Shown here: piece by piece, positions 55,576 to 64,000 of the stretch
How positions within the stretch are numbered: position 1 is the stretch's first letter
Layout: every line of letters starts with the position of its first letter
Assembly: GCA_012519845.1 (NCBI GenBank)
Contig: JAAYPK010000100.1
Span: 1-64,000 of the forward strand
Source of the DNA: Clostridiales bacterium
Lineage (GTDB): Bacteria > Bacillota > Clostridia > Clostridiales > Clostridiaceae
Length of the DNA: 64,000 bases
Direction: 5' to 3'
Notes under the pieces: model-generated
The model's database searches: none
Seen by the model: the letters and a program-made list of their open reading frames with translations, nothing else
What the model was told of the DNA's origin: nothing
Position numbers and translations under genes: made by a program

Positions 55576-57462
55576 ATGAGAATTACAGACTTATTAAAAA
55601 AAGAAGGTATAGCTTTAAATGTTAATGTTTCTTCAAAAGAAGAAGCTATTAATAGCTTAGTTGACTTAATGTATGCATCTGGTAATTTAAATGATAAAGA
55701 GGAATATAAAAAGAAGGTTCTTGAAAGAGAATCATTAAGTACAACAGGGATTGGGGATGGAATAGCAATTCCGCATGCTAAGACAACAGCAGTAAAAGCA
55801 CCAGGACTTAGTTCAATGGTAGTTCCAAGTGGAGTTGATTATGATTCATTAGATGGAGCACCATCAAAGTTATTTTTCATGATAGCCGCGCCAGAATCAG
55901 CAAATAATCTTCATCTTGAAGTATTAGCAAGATTATCAACAATTCTTATGGATGAAAATTTTAGAGAAAGTTTAATAAATGCGAAAAGTAAAGAGGAATA
56001 TTTAAAACTAATTGACGACAAAGAATTAGAAAAATTTCCTGATGAACAAAAAGAAACAGAACAGCCAAAAGAAGGCTACAGAGTTTTAGCTGTTACTGCA
56101 TGCCCAACAGGTATAGCTCATACTTATATGGCAGCAGAAAGTCTTGAGAATAAAGGAAAAGAAATGGGTATTACAATAAAGGTTGAAACAAATGGTTCTG
56201 GAGGAGCTAAGAATGTTTTAACTAAGAAAGAAATTGAAGAATGCGATTGTATTATAGTTGCAGCAGATAAAAAGGTAGAAATGAGTAGATTCAATGGTAA
56301 GAGAGTTATTGAAACTAAGGTTGCCAATGGAATACATAAATCAGAAGAGTTAATAAATGAAGCAATAAGTGGAAAGGTTCCAATTTATCATTCAACTGGA
56401 AATTCTTCAAATGAAGGTAGTGGAGAAGACATTGAAGAAAAAGAAAGCTTAGGAAGAAAGTTTTATAAAGATTTAATGAATGGGGTATCCCATATGCTAC
56501 CATTTGTTATTGGGGGAGGAATATTAATAGCAATAGCTTTCTTATTAGATGATTATAGTATAGATCCAAGTAATTTTGGTAAAAACACTCCTCTTGCTGC
56601 TTTCTTTAAAACAACAGGAGATATTGCTTTTGGATTTATGCTTCCAGTATTAGCTGGATACATTGCAATGAGCATTGGAGATAGACCTGCTTTAGCAGTT
56701 GGATTTGTTGGAGGTGCTTTGGCAAATAACGGAGGTTCAGGATTTTTAGGTGCATTACTAGCAGGGTTTATAGCAGGATATGTTGTATTAGCTCTAAAAA
56801 AATTATTTGATCATTTACCAGAGAGTTTAGAAGGAATTAAACCAACATTACTTTATCCAGTACTTGGAATTTTATTAATTGGTGTAATAATCACTTTTAT
56901 AGTAAATCCACCAGTAGGAGCTTTAAATAATTTAATGACAAATGCTCTTAATTCAATGGGAGAAAGTAGCAGTGTAATTTTAGGATTAGTATTAGGCGGA
57001 ATGATGGCAATAGATATGGGTGGCCCATTTAACAAAGCTGCATATGTATTTGGAACTGCATCATTAACATCAGGAAATTATGTTATTATGGCATCAGTAA
57101 TGGCTGGAGGAATGGTTCCCCCACTTGCGATAGCATTATGTTCAACATTCTTTAAAAAGAAATTTACAACTAAGGAAAGACAATCTGGATTAACAAATTA
57201 TATTATGGGATTATCATTTATAACAGAAGGAGCAATTCCATTTGCTGCTGCAGATCCTGCAAGAGTAATTCCTTCTTGTGTGGCAGGAGCAGCAGTAGCT
57301 GGAGGATTAACAGCTTTATTTGGATGTACATTAAGAGCACCACATGGAGGAATATTTGTTACTCCAGTTATAGGAAATCCATTTGGATTTTTAGCATCAG
57401 TAGCTATAGGTTCTGTAGTAGGCATGGCATTACTTGCAATATTAAAAAAGAATGTTGAATGA
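55576..57462 (+). CDS. fruA: PTS fructose transporter EIIABC
   Basis: EIIA GIAIPHAKT, EIIB VTACPTGIAHTYMAAESLE, EIIC GVSHMLPFVIGGGILIA. Confidence 0.95.
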   Translation: MRITDLLKKEGIALNVNVSSKEEAINSLVDLMYASGNLNDKEEYKKKVLERESLSTTGIGDGIAIPHAKTTAVKAPGLSSMVVPSGVDYDSLDGAPSKLFFMIAAPESANNLHLEVLARLSTILMDENFRESLINAKSKEEYLKLIDDKELEKFPDEQKETEQPKEGYRVLAVTACPTGIAHTYMAAESLENKGKEMGITIKVETNGSGGAKNVLTKKEIEECDCIIVAADKKVEMSRFNGKRVIETKVANGIHKSEELINEAISGKVPIYHSTGNSSNEGSGEDIEEKESLGRKFYKDLMNGVSHMLPFVIGGGILIAIAFLLDDYSIDPSNFGKNTPLAAFFKTTGDIAFGFMLPVLAGYIAMSIGDRPALAVGFVGGALANNGGSGFLGALLAGFIAGYVVLALKKLFDHLPESLEGIKPTLLYPVLGILLIGVIITFIVNPPVGALNNLMTNALNSMGESSSVILGLVLGGMMAIDMGGPFNKAAYVFGTASLTSGNYVIMASVMAGGMVPPLAIALCSTFFKKKFTTKERQSGLTNYIMGLSFITEGAIPFAAADPARVIPSCVAGAAVAGGLTALFGCTLRAPHGGIFVTPVIGNPFGFLASVAIGSVVGMALLAILKKNVE

Positions 57463-57474
57463 ACATAAAAAAAG

Positions 57475-57514
57475 GGATGTCGCACTAAAAAAATAGTGCG
57501 GCACCTTTTTCATA
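57475..57514 (+). terminator. Rho-independent terminator
   Basis: TGTCGCACTAAAAAAATAGTGCGGCACCTTTTT. Confidence 0.8.
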
Positions 57515-57523
57515 TATTAAAAT

Positions 57524-57902
57524 TTACTTAATTACAATAAAGCTAATTATAAATGATACCATTGGGCATAATCCACCAATTAGCAAGTCTTTAAGTAAAT
57601 GTCTCTTTAATGTAAGCGATGACCATACCACACCTGCAAATAGAATAATGCAAGGAATAAGATACTTAATACCTTCAAAATAGCATATTAAAATCATAGG
57701 ACCACACAAAGCAGATGAATGTCCACTTGCACGGACATTGGTAAATTTGTTTATAATAAATAATAAGGTAACTGTAAGAAAGTAAGTTAAATTTATCTAT
57801 AAAAACATTTCTGGGATTCAAATAAATAATTAACAATAGAATACTAACCATAAAAGGTGGTATGGTTAGTATTCTAATAATTTTGGCTAAATTTTCTTTC
57901 AT
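57524..57902 (-). pseudogene. Frameshifted, internally deleted PAP2-type phosphatase gene
   Basis: MKENLAKIIRILTIPPFMVSILLLIIYLNPRN then, out of frame, TVTLLFIINKFTNVRASGHSSALCGPMIL...HLLKDLLIGG. Confidence 0.7.
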
Positions 57903-57928
57903 AAGGCATCAGTCCTTTCTAAAAATAA

Positions 57929-58825
57929 CTATTTAGTTCTCTTGTCACCCCAAAAGAATAAGGCAACTGTTCCAGGACCTGTATGGCATCCGATAGTTGT
58001 TCCAACATGGTTTATTTCTACCTTACCTTTTAAGTGTGGAAATTCTTCTTCTACCATATCAGCTACTAATTTTGCATCTTCATAACAGGCAGATTGTGAA
58101 ATATAACATTTGTCAGAATAGTTAACGCCATCTTTTGCATGGTCCACCATTTTATTGACAATCTCCTTGAAAACTCTTTTCTTGCCTCGTAGCTTTAATC
58201 TAGGAATAAGGTGGCCAGTGTCATCCATATTTAATAATGGGCAAATATTTAATAGGGTGCCAAACCAACCTTCTGCTTTAGAGATACGTCCTCCTCGAAC
58301 ATAAAAAGATAAATCAGTTGAAAAAAACCAATGATGTAATTCTAGTTTATGCTCCTCAATCCAGTCTTTTGCTTCATCAATAGATTTTCCTTCATCTCGT
58401 AAATCTGCAAGTTTATCCATTATTAGTCCATAACCAGATGAAGCACCTAATGAATCAATAATATATATTTTTCTTTCAGGGTATTTGGATTCTAATTCAT
58501 TTTTAGCAATGGTTGCAGAATTTATTACACCTGATAGTCCAGAGGATAAGCAGACATGTAGTATATCATTTCCATTTTTAAGGAAGCCTTCAAAATAATT
58601 TATAAATTCATCAGAATTGACTTGAGAGGTCTTGGTTACTGCACCTTCAGCCATTTTCATATAAAATTCATCATAAGATATAGTTTTTCCTAAATCATCA
58701 ATATAATTCTTGTCATTAATTGAAAAATGAAAGTTAATATATTGGATATTTCTTTGAGAAAAGTGTTCTTCTGTTAAATCTGCTGTTGAACAGCAGCTAA
58801 TAACATAATCATTTAATGTATTCAT
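57929..58825 (-). CDS. DegV-family (fatty-acid-binding) protein
   Basis: YVISCCSTADLTEEHF, HVCLSSGLSG, FFSTDLSFYVRGGRISK, GTTIGCHTGPGTVALFF. Confidence 0.92.
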   Translation of the reverse strand: MNTLNDYVISCCSTADLTEEHFSQRNIQYINFHFSINDKNYIDDLGKTISYDEFYMKMAEGAVTKTSQVNSDEFINYFEGFLKNGNDILHVCLSSGLSGVINSATIAKNELESKYPERKIYIIDSLGASSGYGLIMDKLADLRDEGKSIDEAKDWIEEHKLELHHWFFSTDLSFYVRGGRISKAEGWFGTLLNICPLLNMDDTGHLIPRLKLRGKKRVFKEIVNKMVDHAKDGVNYSDKCYISQSACYEDAKLVADMVEEEFPHLKGKVEINHVGTTIGCHTGPGTVALFFWGDKRTK

Positions 58826-59208
58826 TTCTTATACCTCCACATTTATACACCTATAATAATAATTAACATGTGTTATAATAATTATCATAAAACAAGTATA
58901 ACGCAATGACAAGTTTTAATATTATGATGACAAATATGCCTTGCAGATGAAATATTTAGGGATATGCTATAATTTGCAGATAGAGTTTATAATGAGAAAC
59001 AATTTGTAATATTATAAATTAAAGGTATTTAGTACGTAAATTATTTATGTACAAAATGCCTTTTATTTATGGTCAAAATGTACAAAAATATTTTTTAGTA
59101 TATAGACAAAACAAACAAAAATAATAGATGAGAAAAAATTTTTTCTTACGAAAAAAAATTAAATTAGATAAAATAACAAATATAGGTTAAAGAATTTAGG
59201 GGGGTAGA

Positions 59209-59721
59209 ATGTTTGCAAAAGGTGATATGATAATTCATCCAATTCACGGTGTATGTAAGGTAGAGTCTGTAGGTATGATTAAAATTAGTGGCAAAAATAG
59301 AGAGAGAATATATTACACATTATTACCTGAATTTGAAAAAGACAGTAAGATATATTCTGCTATTGATAGCGATAAGCTTGAACTTAGAGCGGTAATAAGT
59401 AAAGAGGTTGCAAATAGATTGATAGAAAGCATTCCTGATATAAAACCTTTTGAATTAGAGGATGAAAAAGAAAAAGAAAGATTGTATAAAGAAGCATTAC
59501 ATCGAGGGAATTGTAAAGAAATAATGCAAATTATAAAAGCAATAAATATAGGAAAAGAGTCACGAAATATCAATGGAAAGAAAATAGCAGCAATTGATAA
59601 GAAATATTTAAATCTATTTCAAGAACATATAGATGGGGAGTTAGCTATATCCTTAGGTATTCCTAAAGAAAATGTTAAATCCTATATTACTGAAGTAATG
59701 AAAAGGACCAAAGGAAAATAA
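59209..59721 (+). CDS. CarD-family transcriptional regulator
   Basis: FAKGDMIIHPIHGVCKVESVGMIKISGKNRERIYYTLL. Confidence 0.88.
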   Translation: MFAKGDMIIHPIHGVCKVESVGMIKISGKNRERIYYTLLPEFEKDSKIYSAIDSDKLELRAVISKEVANRLIESIPDIKPFELEDEKEKERLYKEALHRGNCKEIMQIIKAINIGKESRNINGKKIAAIDKKYLNLFQEHIDGELAISLGIPKENVKSYITEVMKRTKGK

Positions 59722-59742
59722 ATTAATGATAATCTGGAAAGG

Positions 59743-60624
59743 TTGATAAAAATAGCAGATAAAAATAAAGAGAAATATATCGCTTTTAACGATGATAATG
59801 AAGATATTATAAATATTTATCTAAAAGAAATTGGGAAAGTTCCTTTACTTAATGCTACAGAAGAACAGGCTTTAGCTAAAAGAATTGAAAATGGAGATGA
59901 AAAAGCTAAGGAAAAGATAATAAAGGCAAATTTAAGATTAGTAGTTAGTGTTGCAAAGAAGTATGTTGGAGGAAGTAATATGACATTATTGGATTTGATA
60001 CAAGAGGGGAATATAGGATTACTAAAAGCCGTAGAAAAATTTGATTATAAAAAAGGTTTTAAATTTAGTACATATGCTATGTGGTGGATTAGACAGGCAA
60101 TTACTAGAGCTATTGCAGACCAATCAAGGACAATTCGAATACCTGTACATATGAAAGAAACTATGAAAAAGCTTACAAAAATAACTAGAGAATTTGAAGC
60201 TGATTTTGGAAGGAATCCAACAATTAATGAATTATCAGAACTTATGGAAGTTTCAGAGGAACGAGCTGAGGAGATTATCACGTTATTTCAAGATACAATT
60301 TCATTGGAAGCCCCAATATCTAAAGATGGTGATGGAAAAGTAGAGGATTTTATTTCTATGGAGAACGATAATGAATTTTTAGATATAGAAAATAAAATGT
60401 TAAGGAAACAATTAGATCAAATATTATCAGAACTTACTGAACGTGAAGAAAGAATACTAAGATTAAGATTTGGATTTGTTGATGGTAAAGTTTGGACTTT
60501 AGAAGAAGTAGGAAAAGAATATAATGTTACAAGAGAAAGAATAAGGCAGATTGAAGTACGAGCCTTGAAAAGGATACGCAAACAAAATGGAACAAAAAAT
60601 TTACTATCATATCTAAAGGAATAA
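59743..60624 (+). CDS. RNA polymerase sigma-70 factor (RpoD-like, lacks region 1.1)
   Basis: [73 protein letters not shown] start. Confidence 0.93.
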   Translation: MIKIADKNKEKYIAFNDDNEDIINIYLKEIGKVPLLNATEEQALAKRIENGDEKAKEKIIKANLRLVVSVAKKYVGGSNMTLLDLIQEGNIGLLKAVEKFDYKKGFKFSTYAMWWIRQAITRAIADQSRTIRIPVHMKETMKKLTKITREFEADFGRNPTINELSELMEVSEERAEEIITLFQDTISLEAPISKDGDGKVEDFISMENDNEFLDIENKMLRKQLDQILSELTEREERILRLRFGFVDGKVWTLEEVGKEYNVTRERIRQIEVRALKRIRKQNGTKNLLSYLKE

Positions 60625-60677
60625 TAAACAGGGTATTAGTGCATATGCATTTAAATAATAATTAGACAGTGAAAATA

Positions 60678-60736
60678 GTAAAATTCCTCTATTAGACATT
60701 TAATAATTAGTCTTAATGGAGGAATTTTTTTGTTTT
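60678..60736 (+). terminator. Terminator hairpin
   Basis: AAAATTCCTC...GAGGAATTTTTTTG. Confidence 0.7.
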
Positions 60737-60778
60737 TAAATATTATGTTACAATTATATTTATGGAGGAAAAGTGAGG

Positions 60779-61231
60779 ATGAAGAATAGATGTCATTATG
60801 AAACCTGCATTGGTACTATTTGTATAGAAGAAATGAATAATGAGGTAATAGCTCTATTTATAGATAAGAATTTTAATAATAAAGAAGATTGTGAAACTGA
60901 CATTTTAAGAGAAACTAATAAGCAATTACAGGAATATTTTAATAAACAAAGAAAAATATTTGATGTGCCAATTAATCTTATTGGAACGGAATTTCAAAAA
61001 AAGGTATGGAATGCTTTAAGGGATATACCTTATGGAGAAACAAGGAGTTATGGAGAAATTGCAAAAGCAATTGGACAACCTAAAGCATGTCGTGCTATTG
61101 GTGGAGCTAACAATAAAAATCCCATTATGATAATTGTACCTTGTCATAGAGTAATTGGATCAAAAGGGGATTTAGTAGGTTTTGGAGCAGGGTTAAAAAC
61201 AAAGAAATTTCTGCTAGATATAGAAAAGTAA
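60779..61231 (+). CDS. Methylated-DNA-[protein]-cysteine S-methyltransferase
   Basis: FQKKVWNALRDIPYGETRSYGEIAKAIG, IIVPCHRVIGSKGDLVGFGAGL. Confidence 0.93.
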   Translation: MKNRCHYETCIGTICIEEMNNEVIALFIDKNFNNKEDCETDILRETNKQLQEYFNKQRKIFDVPINLIGTEFQKKVWNALRDIPYGETRSYGEIAKAIGQPKACRAIGGANNKNPIMIIVPCHRVIGSKGDLVGFGAGLKTKKFLLDIEK

Positions 61232-61414
61232 ATTAAGATGAATAAAATAGGTGGCTTAGATTATGTAAGTTTATAACTTTATATTACATTTTTAGATAGA
61301 AAACCTTTACTTTATTGTAAATAAAATAAATTTCCACAAAACTATTTACATACTTTCGTAAAAATAGATATAATGTAATAAGTTAGTAAAATAGACTTGT
61401 TTGGGGGGAGTTTC

Positions 61415-62497
61415 TTGAAGAAAATTCACGAATTTATTGTAAAAGAAAGAGAGAAGTTTATTATTGTAGTATTGCTTGCTGTATTATCTATTTCTTTTAT
61501 TTGTATTTATGTACATAATAAAAGAACGGAAGAGAGCATTTCTTTAAGAAAGGTTTCAGCATTTGTTGTTAGTAGGCCAGAAAAAATTTATCTTGATGGT
61601 GTTGTGGAACCTAATAACGTGGAATATGTAAGTTTAGACAATAGTTTAGGGGAAGTATACAGTGTTAATGTTAGCAGTGGAAGTACTGTTAATGTAGGAG
61701 ATTTACTATTTACATATAGAAATGAGAATATTACAGAACAATTATCAGAGTTAAAGTTAAAAAAGAAAAACTTAGAAGAAGGTATTAATAAATTAAAAGA
61801 AGAAATGGCTAATGCTAGTGAAGAGAAGCTTACTTCTTTAGAAAGTAAAATTAGCAGTGCTCAGGGTGATTTATCAATATTGGAAAATAAAATTGCCACT
61901 ACATCTGGAAAGGAATATACTCAGGTTTGTTCTAAAAGTAATGGAGTGGTATATTTAAGTGAAAATCCAAAGAGTGATGGATATTATCTTAAAATTCAAA
62001 GTTCTGATTATTTTGTTAAATGTATGGTAGATGAAAAAAATTATAATTCAATATCCGTTGATGAACAGCTAACAATAGAAGGGACATCATTAAAAGAGTC
62101 AATGAATGGGAAGGTTATACAGAAAGATTTTAATAAACCTGAAAGCAATACTAATGAAAATACTAACACTAATGTATTAGGTGCTTCAGAATATTCAGGA
62201 TATTTAGTTAAAGTCCAATTGGATAATCAAGAAGGTTTGTTAAACGGTACTCATGTTCAATGTATTTTAGATAGGTTAAAAGGAAATATAAAAATTAAGA
62301 CAGATTCAATTATTGATATAAATGGAGAAAAGGTGGTTTTTGTAATTAAGGATGGAAAGTTAGTGAAAACACCTGTTACAATAATAGATGAAGAATATGA
62401 TGAAACTATTGTTAATTCAACTTTAACTGGGGGAGAAAGAATAGTAAAGAATCCTACAATAGACATGGTTGATGGAGAATCTGTAGCATTGAAATAA
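61415..62497 (+). CDS. HlyD/membrane-fusion-type efflux periplasmic adaptor-like protein
   Basis: Single N-terminal TM; VSSGSTVNVGDLLFTY lipoyl-like half; coiled coil; TTG start after GGGGGGAG. Confidence 0.75.
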   Translation: MKKIHEFIVKEREKFIIVVLLAVLSISFICIYVHNKRTEESISLRKVSAFVVSRPEKIYLDGVVEPNNVEYVSLDNSLGEVYSVNVSSGSTVNVGDLLFTYRNENITEQLSELKLKKKNLEEGINKLKEEMANASEEKLTSLESKISSAQGDLSILENKIATTSGKEYTQVCSKSNGVVYLSENPKSDGYYLKIQSSDYFVKCMVDEKNYNSISVDEQLTIEGTSLKESMNGKVIQKDFNKPESNTNENTNTNVLGASEYSGYLVKVQLDNQEGLLNGTHVQCILDRLKGNIKIKTDSIIDINGEKVVFVIKDGKLVKTPVTIIDEEYDETIVNSTLTGGERIVKNPTIDMVDGESVALK

Positions 62498-62578
62498 AGA
62501 TATAAAAACACTAAAGAAAAATTTAAATAATTCTATGTAAATTATTTCAATATTTAATAGTGTTTTTTTATATTTATA

Positions 62579-62610
62579 TTGTAAACCATAAAATATATAT
62601 AAGTTGACAA
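62579..62610. promoter_or_regulatory. BirA operator overlapping the bioB promoter
   Basis: TTGTAAACC-N14-AGTTGACAA versus TTGTTAACC-N(14-16)-GGTTAACAA; right half overlaps -35 TTGACA. Confidence 0.75.
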
Positions 62611-62653
62611 TATGCATATTTGAATTATAATATTTTATGAGAGGTGGTAATAA

Positions 62654-63607
62654 GTGATATATAAAATAACTAATGAAATAATAAATGGAAAAAGATTAAG
62701 CAGGGAAGATGATTTAAGTTTTTTACTTGAAGAAAATCTCGAAGAACTTTGTAAATGTGCAGATTTAATTAGAAAAAGTTTATGTGGAAATAAGGTAGAA
62801 TTATGTTCTATTATTAGCGGAAAAAAAGGAAATTGTACAGAGAATTGCAAGTTTTGTGCTCAGAGTAAACATAACATAACAGGAATTGATAATTATGAAC
62901 TTTTAGATGAGGATGATATGGTTAAAGATTGTATAAACCATGCAATGAAAGGAGTACATAGATACTCTATAGTAACTTCCGGAAGAAAGTTAAATAATGA
63001 AGAATTGAAAAAGGTATGTAGTGCTTATAAGAAAATGAAAAATAATGCTGAAATTGAATTATGTGCATCACATGGACTACTAAATAAAGATGAATTTCTT
63101 AAATTAAAAGAAAGTGGAGTTACCATGTATCATGAAAATATTGAAACTTCGAAAAGATTTTTTAAAAACATATGTACAAGTCATACATATGAAGATAAAA
63201 TTGCTTCAATTAATGCAGCTAAAAATGCTGGACTTTTAATTTGTTCAGGTGGAATTATTGGAATGGGTGAATCTTTTGAAGATAGAATAGATATGGCAGT
63301 AAGTTTATCAGAATTAAGGGTTGATTCAATTCCTATAAATGTTCTTATACCAATAAAAGGAACAGAATTAGAAGATCAGGAATCTATTTCTGAAAATGAT
63401 ATATTAAGAACAATAGCTATATTTAGATTTTTAAATCCAACAGCAAGAATAAGATTAGCTGCAGGAAGAAATTCAATGAGTGAATGTGGAGTTAAGGCAT
63501 TTAATGCAGGGGCTAATGCAACAATTACAGGGGATATGTTAACAACATCAGGAAATAACATAGAAGATGATAAAAAGATGCTAAAAAGTTTAGGATTTAA
63601 TTTGTAA
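62654..63607 (+). CDS. bioB: Biotin synthase
   Basis: CTENCKFCAQS radical SAM motif, YSIVTSGRKL, CSGGIIGMGES, RLAAGRNSM. Confidence 0.93.
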   Translation: MIYKITNEIINGKRLSREDDLSFLLEENLEELCKCADLIRKSLCGNKVELCSIISGKKGNCTENCKFCAQSKHNITGIDNYELLDEDDMVKDCINHAMKGVHRYSIVTSGRKLNNEELKKVCSAYKKMKNNAEIELCASHGLLNKDEFLKLKESGVTMYHENIETSKRFFKNICTSHTYEDKIASINAAKNAGLLICSGGIIGMGESFEDRIDMAVSLSELRVDSIPINVLIPIKGTELEDQESISENDILRTIAIFRFLNPTARIRLAAGRNSMSECGVKAFNAGANATITGDMLTTSGNNIEDDKKMLKSLGFNL

Positions 63608-63626
63608 ATAGAAATGAGGAGTAAAT

Positions 63627-64000
63627 ATGTATAATAAAGTTGAAAAGAAAAATTCAGTGCAAGATATAGTTTTTATAGGTTTAATAACCGCAATAACATG
63701 TATTGCCGCACCTTTTTCAATTCCAATTCCTTTTAGTCCAGTACCAATATCTTTAACTAACCTAGTTATTTATTTTTCAATAATATTAATTGGTTTAAGA
63801 AAGGGTACAGTTAGTTATTTAGTATACTTATTTATGGGATTAATTGGATTACCAGTTTTTTCAGGTTTTTCTGGAGGATTGTCAAAGATTGCAGGTCCAA
63901 CTGGAGGTTATTTAATAGGTTTTATTTTTATGGCTATTATTTCAGGTTATTTTGTTGAAAAGTTTAGTGGAAAATTATACATGTATGTAGTAGGGATGGT
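63627..64000 (+). CDS. bioY: Biotin transporter BioY, truncated by window end
   Basis: Translated by eye: LITAITCIAAPFSIPIPFSPVPISLTNLVIYFSIILIGLRKGTVSYLVYLFMGLIGLPVFSGFSGGLSKIAGPTGGYLIGFI. Confidence 0.92.
   Translation, partial: MYNKVEKKNSVQDIVFIGLITAITCIAAPFSIPIPFSPVPISLTNLVIYFSIILIGLRKGTVSYLVYLFMGLIGLPVFSGFSGGLSKIAGPTGGYLIGFIFMAIISGYFVEKFSGKLYMYVVGM

Overview
This 64 kb window is low-GC Clostridium-type chromosome, mostly core anaerobic metabolism, with one accessory stretch at about 35-43 kb. Main blocks: the 3' end of an IS3-family transposase; a Ca2+/Mn2+-type P-type ATPase with a probable yybP-ykoY (Mn2+) riboswitch; an ArsR/CzrA-type regulator with a Zn/Cd P-type ATPase; mntP; rex; a compact nitrogenase-like cluster (nifB-like, nifX-like, nifH-like, nifD-like, nifK-like, cysK, second nifX-like, nifS-like) with a terminator-containing leader and no nifE/nifN/nifV; crt-bcd-etfBA-hbd; nfnAB; ogg; a monomeric [FeFe]-hydrogenase; groESL with CIRCE; an orphan prepilin; guaB-guaA behind a guanine-type riboswitch; an accessory region with ISL3 and VOC pseudogenes; a putative taurine/omega-amino-acid cluster (TauE/SafE exporter, PucR, class III aminotransferase, Fe-ADH, GltS-type carrier, PII protein, YtcJ amidohydrolase); the fru operon; a PAP2 pseudogene; DegV; a CarD-sigma70 pair; ogt; an HlyD-like protein; and bioB-bioY behind a BirA-like operator. 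The strongest candidate for an under-described system is the nitrogenase-like cluster. It keeps the P-cluster cysteines and the Cys275-type cofactor ligand, has its own NifB, lacks the NifEN scaffold, and contains cysK. This suggests sulfur-compound reduction (methylthio-alkane-reductase-like) rather than N2 fixation. All homology calls were made by eye from motifs; no searches were run.
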